Notes: generated by a model not told the origin, from the sequence alone. A DNA stretch of 64,000 nt from Paragorgia papillata (GCA_035771165.1 JAWNZC010000346.1:62001-126000); one strand, 5' to 3'. Positions 23,401 through 32,800 are shown, numbered from the stretch's first letter. Numbers and translations are program-made.

Positions 23401-25339
23401 GGGCATAATATGACACGAAAATTAAGTTTGTCTTATTGAAAAGAACATTTAAAATGATAAAATAACATCTTTTGCAGTTTTTGGTTTCCTTGCTTCGTTT
23501 TTGAGATATTCCAGTTTGTTTGATATGCAAATGACACAACTGTTTACATCACATGTGCATAATGTCAGAGTATTATGAGTTACCGAGAGAAGGTTACATA
23601 TCTTTGCTATTGTGAAACAAAATCACTTGGAATTCTACATGTTTGGTGTTGTGGGTAGAAACACGCACATGCTTCCTTTGAGTTAAGCCCATGTTTTCAT
23701 AATAGCAAAGATATATAGTCTTTTCTGATAACTCATTATGCATGTGTGATGTAAAAAGTTGTGTCATTTGCATATCAAACAAACTGGAATATCTCAAGAA
23801 CAATATCTCAAGAACGAAGCAAGGAAACCAAAACTGCAAAAGATGTTATTTTATCATTTTAGATGTTCTTTCAATAAGACAAACTTATTATGAGTCATGT
23901 GCCCATTAATAGCTAATAGAGCCAAGTGAACAGGTCTTAAACTGCTAAGATTTTTCATATAATTATAATTGACATTTTGAGTGTAGCCCTTTATCAGAGT
24001 AAAAGATAAAGGACTACACTACATGTACACTCAAAATGCTAGGATTTGGTTCTTAAAAATCTCAGCAGTTACCACTTTTGAGGTGAGCAAAAGAATTACC
24101 ACCTTACTGGACCTGACTTATCAGACTTCCTTCCAGGCTCAGAGGGTCTGATCTGTTCAAGCTACCCACAGTCCAGTTATCTTCAGTTAACTGTTACACA
24201 CTTTAATCCCGACATGTTTAGTTCCCACTCCATAACTACATGCATGTAAATGTATATATTGTTTAATGAGATGTTTTCTTACCTCCTTAATCCCTATCCT
24301 CTTTTTGTTTATTACTTATTTATTTATTTATTTATCTTTAAAAAAACCTTTATTTTGTTGTTAAATTAAATTTAAAAAAAAATTAAATTAAATTAATATA
24401 TACTGTGGTCTTTTTGTTCATTCAAAGTCCTACTCACAGTTAAAGTTTTGTCATTTCCATTACTCATTGATATTTCACTTTTCTTTCTTTTTCTATTCAA
24501 CTTTTTGTTTATTTTCTTTTTTCCTAGAAAGATAAGATGCACTGAACCAACTTTCTTTTCTTACTTAAAATAACCCACTTTTTCAACTTTCAAACTGTCT
24601 ATATCTAACAGCCATTAGCCAATCAGACTCAACCTACCCTGGGTGCCAGAGGTTCTTCCATGCCCATAGGGATAATAGGGGTAGGTGGGGACACCTACCA
24701 CTTTACCACCTGGCTTCCTTGTGTGCCCCCATCGTCCCTTACAAGCATTGAAAAAACCTCTGGCACCCAGGGTAGATTTAATCTTACAAAAAATGCTACA
24801 ATATACACTTAATGTCTGATCCCTTAGAGAAAAGTTTTATTTTTCCAACAGTCTTAACATCAAGTGTTTCGTTGAATAGCTGGATTTCTTGTCTTATTTC
24901 CTGCATAGAAAACATTAGATTGCCATATGACCATAAATGGATCAGTGACAGTCTGAGTATAATAAAGACTGAGTCATAATCAAAGACTGAGTCACTTCAC
25001 ATCCAGTAAAAAAACTATATTTATAATATAAAACACTATTTCGTTATTCTTACGTTTCTGTTTTTTCACTGTATGTAAACTGCTATCAGAGGACTGTAAT
25101 TTTCCAGCTATTTCATCCTAGCAAAAAATAATTTCAAGCATAAACAATAAGTACATTTATCAACATCCACTCATACCATTTGTGTAAACATTCTTGCCTA
25201 GAACGGCCACTGTTTGACACGTAAAATCGTCCGGCGTTAGAAGAAAACAACGAGAATCCGTCAAAGCAATAATTAATTAAAAGCACTGCCCCATATAATA
25301 TAAAAAAATAAATTTTACAAGAACCTTTTTGGAATCCAT
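5116..25339 (-). CDS. REXO5: DEDDh RNA exonuclease, REXO5-like (about 18 exons)
   Basis: Predicted 3'-5' RNA exonuclease of the REXO/DEDDh family. Relatives trim snoRNA and rRNA 3' ends in the nucleus. Phase-consistent exons: 23215-23251, 23032-23066, 21702-21956, 19412-19520, 18131-18220, 16299-16384, 14812-14927, 14556-14694, 13893-13993, 13201-13289, 12328-12367, 10847-10884, 9398-9477, 8498-8587 and 5116-5388. N-terminal exons near 25320-25339 (MDSKK), 25054-25117 and about 24859-24900 are tentative, because their phases can be joined in more than one way. All catalytic motifs are visible: FALDCEM (D, E), ILIGHSLEFDF (D) and HCSIEDART (H, D). A C-terminal module follows (VMIDRPSNVKQYSS, FIWAQFHSM, GTLFVVLLGSADMSHMKR). 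I see no RRM domains, unlike the human protein, so it could be named REXO1-like. The last exon may instead end at a donor at 5278 or 5126. Length is about 570 residues. Introns contain many transposons and a 2.3-kb pentanucleotide satellite. Confidence 0.82.
5425..5740 (-). mobile_element. 5S rRNA-derived SINE
   Basis: On the minus strand, 5740-5620 reads like a 5S rRNA gene promoter: AGTTAAGCCCGG (A-box/IE region) followed by GTTAGTACTTGGATGGGTGA (C box) and CCGTCTGGGAATA. A body with GGGTTTTTCGCCGGGTTCTC follows, then an A-rich tail with (AAT)n at 5425-5450. This is the architecture of SINE3-type elements. It sits just upstream of the last visible exon of the REXO5-like gene, in the same orientation. 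Confidence 0.8.
5795..8165. repeat. Giant pentanucleotide satellite: (TTTAC)n then (ATACT)n
   Basis: Positions 5878-7774 are essentially perfect (TTTAC)n, about 379 units. They switch abruptly at about 7775 to perfect (ATACT)n, about 73 units, to 8142. Both flanks decay into degenerate ACCAT/ATACC/ACACC pentamers. The array lies inside the intron of the REXO5-like gene between exons at 8498 and 5388. The transcript therefore reads (AGUAU)n and then (GUAAA)n. Frames through the array are open only because the repeat lacks stops. Confidence 0.97.
8259..8437. repeat. GAT/GAC trinucleotide microsatellite
   Basis: Interrupted (GAT)n with AAT and GAC variants, turning to (GAC)n at its right end. 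It is intronic in the REXO5-like gene and lies 60 bp inside the donor of exon 8498-8587. Confidence 0.95.
8769..9090. repeat. Long near-perfect hairpin, about 160-bp arms
   Basis: The left arm (GTTAGTTTTTCTGAGTTTTG ... AACTGCCAT) and right arm (ATGGCAGTT ... CAAAACTCAGAAAAACTA) are near-perfect reverse complements around a loop near 8925-8940. This is a foldback MITE without coding capacity, intronic in the REXO5-like gene. Confidence 0.9.
9636..10102. mobile_element. Foldback MITE, family P2, copy 1
   Basis: Palindromic element with ends AAAGTGGTTCTCTGGTGAAA and the inverse. The core carries two CRE-like TGACGTCA motifs (9819 and 9894). A second copy lies at 56591-57049. It is intronic in the REXO5-like gene. 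Confidence 0.85.
10115..10634. mobile_element. MITE with GGGGCCGTTTACATGGAC termini
   Basis: The left end GGGGCCGTTTACATGGAC and right end GTCCATGTAAACGGCCCC are inverted repeats. Internal sequence contains several degenerate (A)CCCTACC(C) blocks. No transposase is visible. Confidence 0.75.
11110..12275. mobile_element. MITE with TAGGGACTTTAAG ends, interrupted by P1 MITE
   Basis: The left end TAGGGACTTTAAGCAAGCTAGGACGACGACGG is split by the P1 insertion at 11117-11591. The right end near 12275 is the inverse (CTTGCTTAAGGTCCCTA). A relative with the same TAGGGACTTTAAGA ends lies at 51786-52164. Confidence 0.65.
11117..11591. mobile_element. Foldback MITE family P1, copy 2
   Basis: About 470-bp palindrome with arms beginning AAAGGGGACTGGCATTAAAA and a long identical stretch TTAAGTTTGTCTAATTTGAA. 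Each arm has one TGACGTCA near the middle. Full copies also occur at 21996-22470 and 62668-63150. Confidence 0.9.
12412..12752. repeat. Foldback element rich in CAACTTGCAAC / GTTGCAAGTTG
   Basis: Ends AAGGTGAGGTATATATAATA and the inverse-like GTGTTACTTCACCTTTAAT flank multiple TTTTCAACTTGCAACGCAAC blocks. A related copy lies at 15480-15745. Confidence 0.75.
12775..13820. repeat. Composite dispersed repeat, copy 1
   Basis: Contains in order a GTGTTTTATCAGATATAA inverted repeat (12778-12836), GAACCACTTGGTAAGTTCAT (12866 onward), CCAATTGACGTTATTGGAGG (13350), and three CAGACCACGCTGACAAGACT repeats (13530-13790). It ends near TTTTACCTTGCCTAAA. Parts recur at 38715-40650 and 50160-50800 in the same order. 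The REXO5-like exon 13201-13289 lies within this interval but is not part of the repeat. Confidence 0.75.
14205..14548. repeat. 20-21-bp minisatellite abutting a splice donor
   Basis: About 17 degenerate copies of CCCTATTGACCATATGTATC run up to within about 8 bp of the 5' splice site of the REXO5-like exon 14556-14694. The array is downstream of the donor on the transcribed strand. Confidence 0.9.
15032..15422. mobile_element. MITE with long inverted repeats (ACGGTTCCGGTTTGAGCG ends)
   Basis: The arms 15032-15160 and 15312-15422 share CGTGGACACGCGTAATTTGA, CATGTTGCTAAGCGGAAACT and GCCAAACGG in inverted orientation. Confidence 0.8.
15480..15745. repeat. CAACTTGCAAC foldback element, second copy (degraded)
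   Basis: Repeats GCAAGTTGAAAAGCGTTGTT and the CCCCCACCTTAAACATTGTC region of 12412-12752, with a shorter right arm ending GTATTACTTCACCTTT. Confidence 0.7.
15787..16208. mobile_element. MITE with about 70-bp terminal inverted repeats carrying a Cys-rich fragment
   Basis: The terminal repeats (AATCTCGTTCCCAGAGCCCA ... GGATAATCCGTTTCAAATC and the inverse) are nearly identical. Between them, the minus strand 15872-16117 is open and reads SSPYVCRCCNSSF ... IDLFWEK ... LSRLRS ... VPQPE. This resembles the start of a ZAD-like or transposon-associated zinc-binding domain (CxxC plus a DLF motif). It could be a captured gene fragment or a remnant of a parental transposase. Confidence 0.65.
16560..17993 (+). 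pseudogene. 3' end of a non-LTR retrotransposon (LINE) reverse-transcriptase ORF, broken
   Basis: The plus strand encodes a typical LINE RT C-terminus: CERDLGVWTSSTLTWSKQV, TLYLALVRSQLAYASQVW, IKRTERVQRRASKYI, then a frame change, then FLIRTTRIWNVLPRNLT and FKKGLYNYYN. It ends with hydrophobic residues and a (AAAT)n tail at 17967-17993. Frame breaks occur near 16853. An hAT MITE at 17280-17798 interrupts the ORF after KCNEARD, and the frame resumes afterwards. It is 5'-truncated and inactive. Short inverted flanks (16453-16519 and 17994-18074) suggest that it landed inside another foldback element. Confidence 0.85.
17280..17798. mobile_element. hAT MITE with 8-bp target duplication CTCGTGAT
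   Basis: The ends CAGTGGCGGACACT and AGTGTCCGCCACTG are inverted. CTCGTGAT is duplicated at 17272-17279 and 17799-17806. The insertion splits the LINE ORF, so it is younger than the LINE. The core shares the ATGCCATTTCAGAGATC-type block found in other hAT MITEs here. Confidence 0.92.
18605..18940 (+). mobile_element. tRNA-derived SINE (family with CTCGGCAACG leader), plus inverted fragment
   Basis: Positions 18775-18848 carry a tRNA-like head: A box TGGCTCAGTGG and B box-like CGTTCAATTCC. A body follows with GTGTAGTTGCATTTTTCGCA and TAGTCTTAAAATGTATATAT. Positions 18605-18705 hold an inverted partial copy (GCCGAGAGCTTGATC, TAATCGAGTGAAATGCCC). A complete copy in the other orientation lies at 30272-30480. 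Confidence 0.8.
19138..19397. mobile_element. MITE with CAGTCGTTGGCACCTAAGCG termini
   Basis: About 50-bp inverted ends (through TACACCGCCCGTCAAAACATGTT). A diverged copy at 57693-57895 keeps GTTTGCACCTAAGTGGAAAC and AAAACATGTT. Confidence 0.8.
19697..20097. mobile_element. hAT MITE with 8-bp target duplication ATGATTGT
   Basis: The ends CAGGGACGTAGCCAG and CTGGCTACGTCCCTG are perfect inverted repeats. ATGATTGT is duplicated at 19689-19696 and 20098-20105. It carries the shared ATGCAGGAAATGCCACTTTA core and a GGAGCATGCCCCCGGACCCC block. Confidence 0.95.
20145..21660. other. Intronic stretch of the REXO5-like gene with small inverted repeats
   Basis: Contains short palindromes around 20265-20345 (GCGGCCGATCTTTGTGGGCAT and inverse), 20520-20740 and 21470-21600 (CCTCGGTCTT/ TACCGTAAAGACCTC). 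No supported exon, RNA gene or complete transposon was found. Confidence 0.5.
21996..22470. mobile_element. Foldback MITE family P1, copy 3
   Basis: Same arms and size as the copy at 11117-11591. One TGACGTCA is kept (22317) and the other is mutated to TGCAGTCA. It lies in the intron immediately upstream (5') of exon 21702-21956. Confidence 0.9.
23396..23910. mobile_element. Foldback MITE family P1b (diverged P1), copy 1
   Basis: Arms with GAAAATTAAGTTTGTCTTAT and TTTTGAGATATTCCAGTTTG in inverted orientation. The layout is the same as P1, but the core has CACATGTGCATAATG in place of TGACGTCA. Relatives occur at 34387-34846 and 51525-52612. Confidence 0.85.
24637..24777. mobile_element. Short MITE (about 140 bp) with TACCCTGGGTGCCAGAGGTT ends
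   Basis: Perfect 20-bp terminal inverted repeats with a (T)A-rich flank on each side. No coding capacity. It lies in a REXO5-like intron. Confidence 0.8.
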
Positions 25340-25423
25340 CTTGTCACTTGTTAGCGCTCTAGATGATAATCTATCCTATTGCGAAATATCGCTGTCCAAA
25401 AATCGCGCGGACTCACAAACAAG
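25340..25423. promoter_or_regulatory. Candidate bidirectional promoter between REXO5-like gene and COQ7
   Basis: Only 84 bp separate the two divergent start codons (25339 on the minus strand, 25424 on the plus strand). The interval contains GCGCTCTAG, TTGCGAAATATCGC and AAAATCGCGCGGA, so it is locally richer in CpG than its surroundings. I see no TATA box. Both 5' leaders must be short or overlap each other's promoter. No transcription start is visible from sequence alone. Confidence 0.55.
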
Positions 25424-27469
25424 ATGGCGCTTCCTTTGGCTTCAAGTGCCAACTTAAATATATTTCGTCCTATTTTGTGTCGTTGTTTATGTACAAACGC
25501 AAAACAAAGAGTCTCCAGACCTAGTCCACTTGTAGATAAAATATTAAGAGTGGATCACGCTGGCGAAGTAGGCGCAGATCGTATATATGCTGGGCAACTA
25601 GCTGTCTTGGGCAAGACAAAATCTGGTCCTGTCATCCAAGTAACGATAATAAGACGTCTTTATTTTGTCAGATTATACCTAAACCAAACGCGAATACTTT
25701 GCAGCAGAACCTCCACATGAAGTACCTTTTTTTTCCTGTGTAGGAAATGTGGGAGCAGGAAAAAGAACACGTTAGAAAGTTTGAAGAACTTTTGCCAAAA
25801 TACAGAGTAAGACCCACAGCTTTGCTTCCGCTGTGGAGTATAACAGGATATGCCTTAGGTATCAGAAAACATAATTTTCATAACTCTAAACTATAATTGA
25901 AACATACGGTGGGTTTATAGCACTTAGATTCACTTCTTTGGGCAATAAATGACACTGCACATTAGATTGGAATTTATGAGTAAAATGAACTGATAATGGC
26001 CACTTACTGTAATCTTAACAGGGGCTGGTACGGCACTGCTTGGTGAGAAAGCTGCTATGGCGTGCACTGTAGCAGTTGAAGAAGTAATTGGAGAACATTA
26101 TAATAAGTATGAATAATGAATATTGAAGTAGACATTTTTCAGATTATTTACAGTACATTTAAATTTTAATAATACTGTATTATATAGTTCAACAGAGCAA
26201 ATCAAACATTGACTTATTGAGGTGATTTTTCACTTATATAGTCAGTTAAGAGAGCTTATAGAAACTGATCCAGAAAATCTAGAAAAACACAAAGAACTGT
26301 TAGATGTAAGTACAGTACATGTAATAAGAACCCAGTTCTATGGTACATATGCATGTATCATACAATTACTTCACGTAATAGTTATGCTAATGATGCTTGC
26401 TTGGTAGGTTATTAGGGATTTTCGTGATGATGAGTTAGAACACTTGGAGACTGGTTTAGAGCATGATGCAACAGAAGTAAGTAAAGTGAACAAGCTTCAA
26501 CAATTAGAATAGACACGTCCTCCCAATTTGCTTCAATGCCCACAAAATTGCTCCAAGTCAAGGTTGGCAATGACTGAGATTGTATTAAATGCATTTACTA
26601 TTATCTTTCATGCCTAGCCTCAATTTCAAGTCATTGTTCGTGCTTACTGAAGCAAATTTGGGAGGTTCTATAAGATTACAATACTGGGCTGAACTGCAGT
26701 TTCCACTCATTTGCAGACTGCCTGATAACTGAAGGTGTCTTAAGAATCAGGGTTTATGATGGGGTTGAGCCTACAGAGCATAGGCGTAGAGTTTTGTTTT
26801 TGTCCAGGGGGGCTGAAGTGCTGGGGCATTTACAAAAAGGGACTCTTCTAGGGGGATTCCAGGGACATGCCGCCCCAGAAATTTTTGAAATTTAGAGTCT
26901 TGGAAATGCCATTTCCTGCATTCTGAGGGGTGATTTTTAAGAACACTGAAGGTCATGAAATGTCATAAAAACTAGTTAAAATAGAACACATTTCAACAAT
27001 TTTTCAATGTTGTGTTTACTGGGTTAATTGACTTATCACTGTGTATGGGTGCTTTTGGCTGACAGGAATGAGTCTAACAGTTACTTTAGCCTAATGAGTA
27101 ACCTATAATTTGTGAATGATGATTGATGAGTCAGTTGCTGCAAAATTTCTGGGGGGGCTCAGCCCTGACCCATTAAGATTTCTCGGGGGGCTAAAGCCCC
27201 TCAGCCCCCCCCCCCCCCCCCCCATAGTCTACACCTATGCTACAGAGTTCATGGTGTTTGACACTGGTGTTGACTAAACTGCAGTTGTACAGTACCTAAT
27301 TCTGTATTGACAGAGTTCTTTCTTATATTCATGTACTGTACATGTAAATATTACTCTCTGGCAAAGAAAATAAAAGACTGCACTTTTTTAGGCACCCTTT
27401 TATTCAACACTGAAACAAGTGATCCAGACTGGTTGTCGAACAGCAATTTGGTTGTCTGAAAAAATTTGA
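25424..27469 (+). CDS. COQ7: 5-demethoxyubiquinone hydroxylase, mitochondrial (six exons, complete)
   Basis: COQ7/CLK-1 is the di-iron monooxygenase that hydroxylates demethoxyubiquinone, the penultimate step of ubiquinone synthesis on the mitochondrial inner membrane. Exons are 25424-25639, 25744-25858, 26022-26106, 26242-26305, 26408-26476 and 27392-27469. All have GT-AG borders and phases that join exactly, giving 208 residues (human is 217). The N-terminus (about 1-32, Arg/Ser/Cys-rich, no acids) looks like a mitochondrial presequence. Iron ligands of the two ExxH repeats are present: E48 in DHAGE, E78/H81 in EKEH, E130 in VAVEE, and E169/H172 in ELEH. The start is the first ATG in frame. 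Upstream codons include no other ATG. Intron 5 carries a 461-bp hAT MITE. The gene is divergent from the REXO5-like gene. Confidence 0.95.
26779..27239. mobile_element. hAT MITE in COQ7 intron 5, target duplication CTACAGAG
   Basis: The ends CATAGGCGTAGA and TCTACACCTATG are inverted repeats. CTACAGAG is duplicated at 26771-26778 and 27240-27247. It carries the shared core (GAAATTTAGAGTCTTGGAAA, TGCCATTTCCTGCATTCTGA). Confidence 0.93.
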
Positions 27470-28280
27470 AGTTCTGGTAAAGATTAAAGAGCACAAAGCA
27501 GTGTATGGCTGTAAGACATTGCAGAAGTCGGTGCCTCAAAGAAATCAGGGTATGCAGTTGCCGCACTACACTGGACTAAAGCCCGACTATGTCCTTGTAC
27601 ATCTAAGCTCTGGTGTTATTACTGTGTTATGGAAAGCTGAAACACTGCAGGAGGATCAGTTCAATGAAATTAGACAAACACTGTTTGTTAAGCAGTAAAT
27701 TATATTAACACTTTAATTATAACTTACATCATTCCTTTATTTTTCTTTGACTCTACAATATGAATGATGCTATGACTTGGAAGTTGGAAGTGAACTGCAA
27801 TTACCACTTACTACTCTACTACTGTATATACAAGTAGATTAAATATTTGCTTTAATTGCTTATCTGTTTGTAGAATTCTGTTAAGAAATAGAAAATGGCC
27901 ATTCATGTTTACAGTACATGCATAGCTGTGCATGTATGATGACCTGATGCAAACATGAGAATGAGTTTCAGGAGAAATTTTGCATGGGGGTTTACATATA
28001 AATTTTTTTTTTTTTTTTTTTATTTAAGACATTTGTGACAAAAAAAGCCAACGGGAAACAAAAGCAATAGGACACAGGGTCCCTTACAAGGCTATACAAA
28101 AGCAATAGGACACAGGGTCCCTTACAAGGCTTATAAAGCAGTACTTTGAGATTCCCCCAGTGTTTGCATCAGGTTACCACATGTACATTTTCTACTTAAA
28201 TAGGTTTATTTCATATAAAAAGTTTACAAACTAAGTACTATGCTGGAGATTTAAGCCAGTAGAGACCCTCACCATTTATA
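27470..28280. other. COQ7 3' UTR and intergenic DNA
   Basis: No clear AATAAA lies within the first 400 bp after the COQ7 stop. An open frame at 27501-27698 has no start context or family resemblance and is treated as UTR. A T-tract at 28003-28021 is followed by two direct 35-bp copies of a unit containing AAAAGCAATAGGACACAGGG (28054-28130). Confidence 0.5.
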
Positions 28281-28285
28281 ATACT

Positions 28286-28965
28286 CAGGGCTTGAAATTT
28301 TAAATTATTGGTAGTATCCAAGTAGATACCAGGTTTTCTGAATTTGGTATCCCACCTTGAAATCTAGTATCCCACTTTTGAATACTAAACATCTCAACTT
28401 GCAATAATATCTAAAATTAACGATAACAGTTTGTGACAGTGCCTGCAGTTCAGTTACGTTTTAATTAAGACGTTAGGCTACATTGTAAGACGTTAGGTTA
28501 CATGTACATTAAATATAAGACATTACGCTACATTGCAAGACCTTACGTAACATTCTAAGACGTTACGCTACATTATAAGATGTTACGTACTTACATTACA
28601 TTATAAGACGTTGCGTTACGTTATCGTTCAACATTGTTGAATTCAACCGTGATTCAACATGTTGAAAGCGTTTGGCCACCCTGTTGAATGATGTTGAACG
28701 TTGTTGAATGATGTTGAATGATGTTGAACGAAATTTGAACATGTTCAAATTTTCGTTCAACATGCGTTCAACAATGTTGCATGAAATGTTGAAAGCGTTT
28801 GGCCAGGCCTTAAGACGTTACGCTGCATTATAAGACGTTACTTCAGATTCTGTGGCTGTGCGCTATCGAAATTTTTATTGTATCCCGTTGGATACTGAAG
28901 TTAAGACTTCTAGTATCCAAAACGAAAATCTAGTATCCCGTGGATACCGCAAATTTCAAGCCCTG
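28286..28965. mobile_element. hAT-like element with CAGGGCTTGAAATTT ends, carrying satellite and nested MITE
   Basis: Inverted ends CAGGGCTTGAAATTT / AAATTTCAAGCCCTG with an ATACT duplication (28281-28285 and 28966-28970). Inside are inverted TAGTATCC-rich blocks, a degenerate 20-bp tandem array (about 28455-28625, TAAGACGTTACGCTACATTA) and a GGCCTGGCC-type MITE (28625-28812). Confidence 0.8.
28625..28812. mobile_element. CAACATTGTTGAAT MITE (GGCCTGGCCAAACG family), copy 1
   Basis: Built of GTTCAACAT/ATGTTGAAC words with GTTGAAAGCGTTTGGCCAGGCCTTAA at the right end. Other copies lie at 30484-30926, 45312-45450 and 49535-49740. Confidence 0.8.
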
Positions 28966-28979
28966 ATACTGTACTCTTA

Positions 28980-29113
28980 GATCAAAGTGAAAAGGTGGTA
29001 AACTGCCAAAAATAGTTTGATGAAATTTTATACCGATGGAGGCCCCCACTCAAAACAACAGTATTTCATCAAAACTATTCTCAGCAATTTACCATCTTTT
29101 CACTTTGATCTAT
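28980..29113. repeat. Short hairpin (GATCAAAGTGAAAAGGTGGTAAA arms)
   Basis: Inverted arms AGATCAAAGTGAAAAGGTGG and ACCATCTTTTCACTTTGATC. A related half-copy lies at 10690-10797 in a REXO5-like intron. Confidence 0.75.
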
Positions 29114-29325
29114 GTTAAGCACTGCCTGCGTAGCACCCTACTTTTTTAATACTCTTTTATATGCATTTAAATTGTCCTTTCGAGCCGAAACTGGTGCTTC
29201 CAGGGGGAGTGGCTGAGGAGCAGGCTGCTTTGCAGACTATTCAAGCCTCAATCTTGTGTATATAATTCAAAGTACAGGACAGACTGGTAGTTCTTGCTTC
29301 AACAACAAAGCTCCGAAGGCTCATT

Positions 29326-29783
29326 CAGGGGCGTCGGAGCGACCCTAAAAGTGGGGGGCCCAAAATATTTAGGGGGACCCGGGGGCATGCTCCCCCAGGA
29401 AATTTTGAAATCTCGAGTCTCTGAAACGCCATTTCCTGCATTTTAGGACAAGGATTTACAGAATTCTAAAGGTCCGAAAACGTCATAAAATACTCAAAAG
29501 ACAACACTTTTCCGGACATTGAATATCTGCATTCAAATTTCATTATAATTATATCTTTATTCAAGTCGTGGGTTAGTGTATTGTGTTGGGTCAGGCTTAC
29601 AAGAGGTACACTTAAAAACAGAATTCAATGTATAAAAATTGTTTTCTTCCTGATTTTGTTAATCATAACGTTATTACTGGCCTTGTTAAAACGTGGGGGG
29701 TCCAAACATATTCTGGCCCCCACCAAAAAAAGTGGGGGCCAAGCCCCCCCCCCCCCCCCCAGCCCCTTCCGACACCCATGCAG
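29326..29783. mobile_element. hAT MITE with target duplication GGCTCATT
   Basis: The ends CAGGGGCGTCGGA and TCCGACACCCATG (two mismatches) are inverted. GGCTCATT flanks at 29318-29325 and 29784-29791, with three extra bases (CAG) before the right duplication. It carries the shared core GAAATCTCGAGTCTCTGAAA, CGCCATTTCCTGCATTTTA. It lies 3' of both COQ7 and the death-domain gene. Confidence 0.85.
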
Positions 29784-29864
29784 GGCTCATTTAAATGCAC
29801 ATAAAAGAAGTTACATGGAATTGGTGGTTATTTATATATGAATAGGGTGTATAATAAATATTCT

Positions 29865-32800
29865 CTATGATTTTGAGTCACCCAATACTGATAAAACATC
29901 AAATCTCTGAAGTTCTTTCATAATGCTACTAAACTTATCAATGCCACATGTCCTATCTTCTTTCTGTGACCAAATGTTGAGAACTTCATTGGTCGGTGAA
30001 TAGTTCTGGAAACAATATGCTTTGCTTTGAATTTTAAAAACGTCTTCAATCGTCAGGCCTACTTCTCCAGCCAAGCCTGTCCAATCATTGCGCAAGGCAC
30101 AAGGTACATCCAGCAGGCTGCACAGCTCCAGGTATTTGCGGACACCAATACTCTGCAGTGGGTTACAAATAGATAGTGACACCCTGTCTTCAATTGGATT
30201 CTAGGTCAATAATAAATTTCTTGTAAGATACATGTATTATGAACTATGCTAAACAAGTAGATGACTATTAAGGATTTTGGGTGAAGGAAAATTCGCGTGT
30301 AGAATATATACATTTTAAGACCAAACCGGGACCAGTTGCGAAAAATGCAACTACACAGGCCTTCCGGCAGGAATTGAACCCACGACCTTGCGATTCTAGT
30401 GCAATGCTCTGACCACTGAGCCACGGAGGGCGTTGCCGAGAGCTTGATAATCGAGTGAAATGCCCAAAATTACTTATGACTATTAAGGCCTGGCCAAACG
30501 CTTTCAACATTTCATTCAACATTGTTGAATTCAATATGTTGAAAGCGTTTGGCCACCCCTGTTGAATGATGTTGATCGTTGTTGAATGGTGTTGAACGGT
30601 GTTGAATGATGTTGAACGAAATTTGAACATGTTCAAATTTTCGTTCAACACGCGTTCAACATTTCTATTGTTCTCAAAATGTTGAAAGGTGTTGAACGCA
30701 TTTGGTCACATTTCATTCAACTTTGTTGAACAGAGACATGCAGCATGCGGGATATATTGTCGATTCCAGCTTTTGTGGTAGCCCGCGTTCAATTAATTGT
30801 CATTCATGAATGTTGAACGATGTTGAATTCATTTGGCCACTCGTGCTTTCAACATTATTCAACATCATTCAACAATGTTGAATGTGATGTTGAATGCGAT
30901 GTTGAAAGCGTTTGGCCAGGCCTTTACACAGACAAACTAAATGTTGTGCATAGTTAAACAGTCTGACAATAAAAAACTGTTACCAAATAAATGGCAACAG
31001 TTGTTGCTATGGCAACAATGACTTTTCAAAATGGCGGCCAATTACCCTTCAAACTAATTTAATTCGAAAAAAACTTTGGTGACCCCCAATTTTTTTTTCA
31101 TTAAAACTTTTGTTGAAGTATGAGTAATCAATAGATCGTTTTCATCTGACGTCACGGCGGCCATATTGGTGTACCAAAACAATGAAATGGCGGCCATATT
31201 GGTGTACGGTATGGGAATTAGCTCTTTCTTATTCAAATATTTCGTATTGTTTCACCACCCCAATGGGGCCACCGATCACGTGAGTGAAAACGATCTATAG
31301 GCCGATTTAAAAAAAATTCTGTAGAACGAAATTTTTTAAACATTAACAAACATGATTTTTCCGGAAAAAAAATTATTCGTTCTACAGAATTTTTTTTAAA
31401 TTGGCCTATTGATTACTCGTACTTCAACAAAAGTTTTAATGAAAAAACAATTGGGGTCACCAAATTAAGGGTAATTGGCAGCCATTTTGAAACGTCATTG
31501 TTGCCATAGCAACAACTGTTGCTATTTATTTGGTAACAGTTTTTGATTGTCAGACTGTTTAACTATGCATAACATTTAGTTTTATTCTTTTCCCGAATTG
31601 TTTAATCACGTGTTTTGGACTCTCAAACTTGTATTTTCCAGTTTTCAAGAAACTATATGGAGCCACCTTAATAAACAGTTTTTAAGTCATTATACAGTAG
31701 CAGTTAACTGCCAAGAAGAGGGATAGCAGGGTCAAATTGACCAAGCCCCAGCAGATTAAATTAGGTGGTCAGCTGGGTGGTCAGCTTAGCTAGTCCCTCC
31801 CAACCAAGGGCCATGCCCCTCCCCCCCCCCCCCCCCCCCCCGTTCCTCCGCAGAGGTTAAATTTCGGAGATTGGAGGTTTCGGGACGATTTCGATTTTCG
31901 ACGTATCCCCGACATAGCCGATCTCCGAAAGAACCTCTGCAGAGGAGAGAGCCCCCCCCCCCCCCCCCCCTAATGTTGGAAAGTGTCGGAAATGTAAACA
32001 TGGTTTTATTGGAATTTTGAACATAGTAAACAGGCGCAAAAGAAAACGATGATGCGGATGTTTTACTTAAAGCAACTCGATAGAAAAAGATCTAAAATCT
32101 CAATCTGGTGATAAAGTTCTGAAAGAAATACAATATGCTTGTTCTTTTTATTGAATATTTTGCAGTTTATAAATATTATTTTGACTAATACAACAATACT
32201 TCATTGGAAAACAGTGCAACTTGCAGTGCCTATAGCAGTATATATAATATATATATTCCACATGCGAGTTCTCTCGTTCGTTTGTTCGTGTGTAGTCAAT
32301 AGATCGTTTTCACTCACGTGATCGGTGGCCCCATTGGGGTGGTGAAACAATACGAAATATTTGAATAAGAAAGAGCTAATTCCCATACCGTACACCAATA
32401 TGGCCGCCATTTCATTGTTTTGGTACACCAATATGGCCGCCGTGACGTCAGATGAAAACGATCTATAGGCACGTACAGCAACACTCTGTAGGACAAGGTC
32501 GGATATCTATGCTAGGCGTAAACTCACGCACTAATTTTTTTTGGCTTGTGAGTTGTGATTTCCATGCATGTACCTTCTAAAGCTCTGTGATAACAGTTTT
32601 TCTTTGAAAGGGTGTCCCAAAAAAAATGCCCCCCATCCATTTATGAGGTGCACCTTCTTTAATTATGGTACAAGAAGTAAATTTTTATATCACGCCGAAA
32701 GCCCATCCCTCCTTCTTTGTTGTCTGAAATTTTCAGATCTAAGTAGTTATCATATCTACTCTGTATTTTTCCAAATCTGTAGGTAGCATAGATAATTTGC

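Noticed and set aside
27501..27698. 65-codon frame after COQ7
   Set aside because: No family resemblance and no splice or start context beyond a chance ATG. Better explained as 3' UTR.
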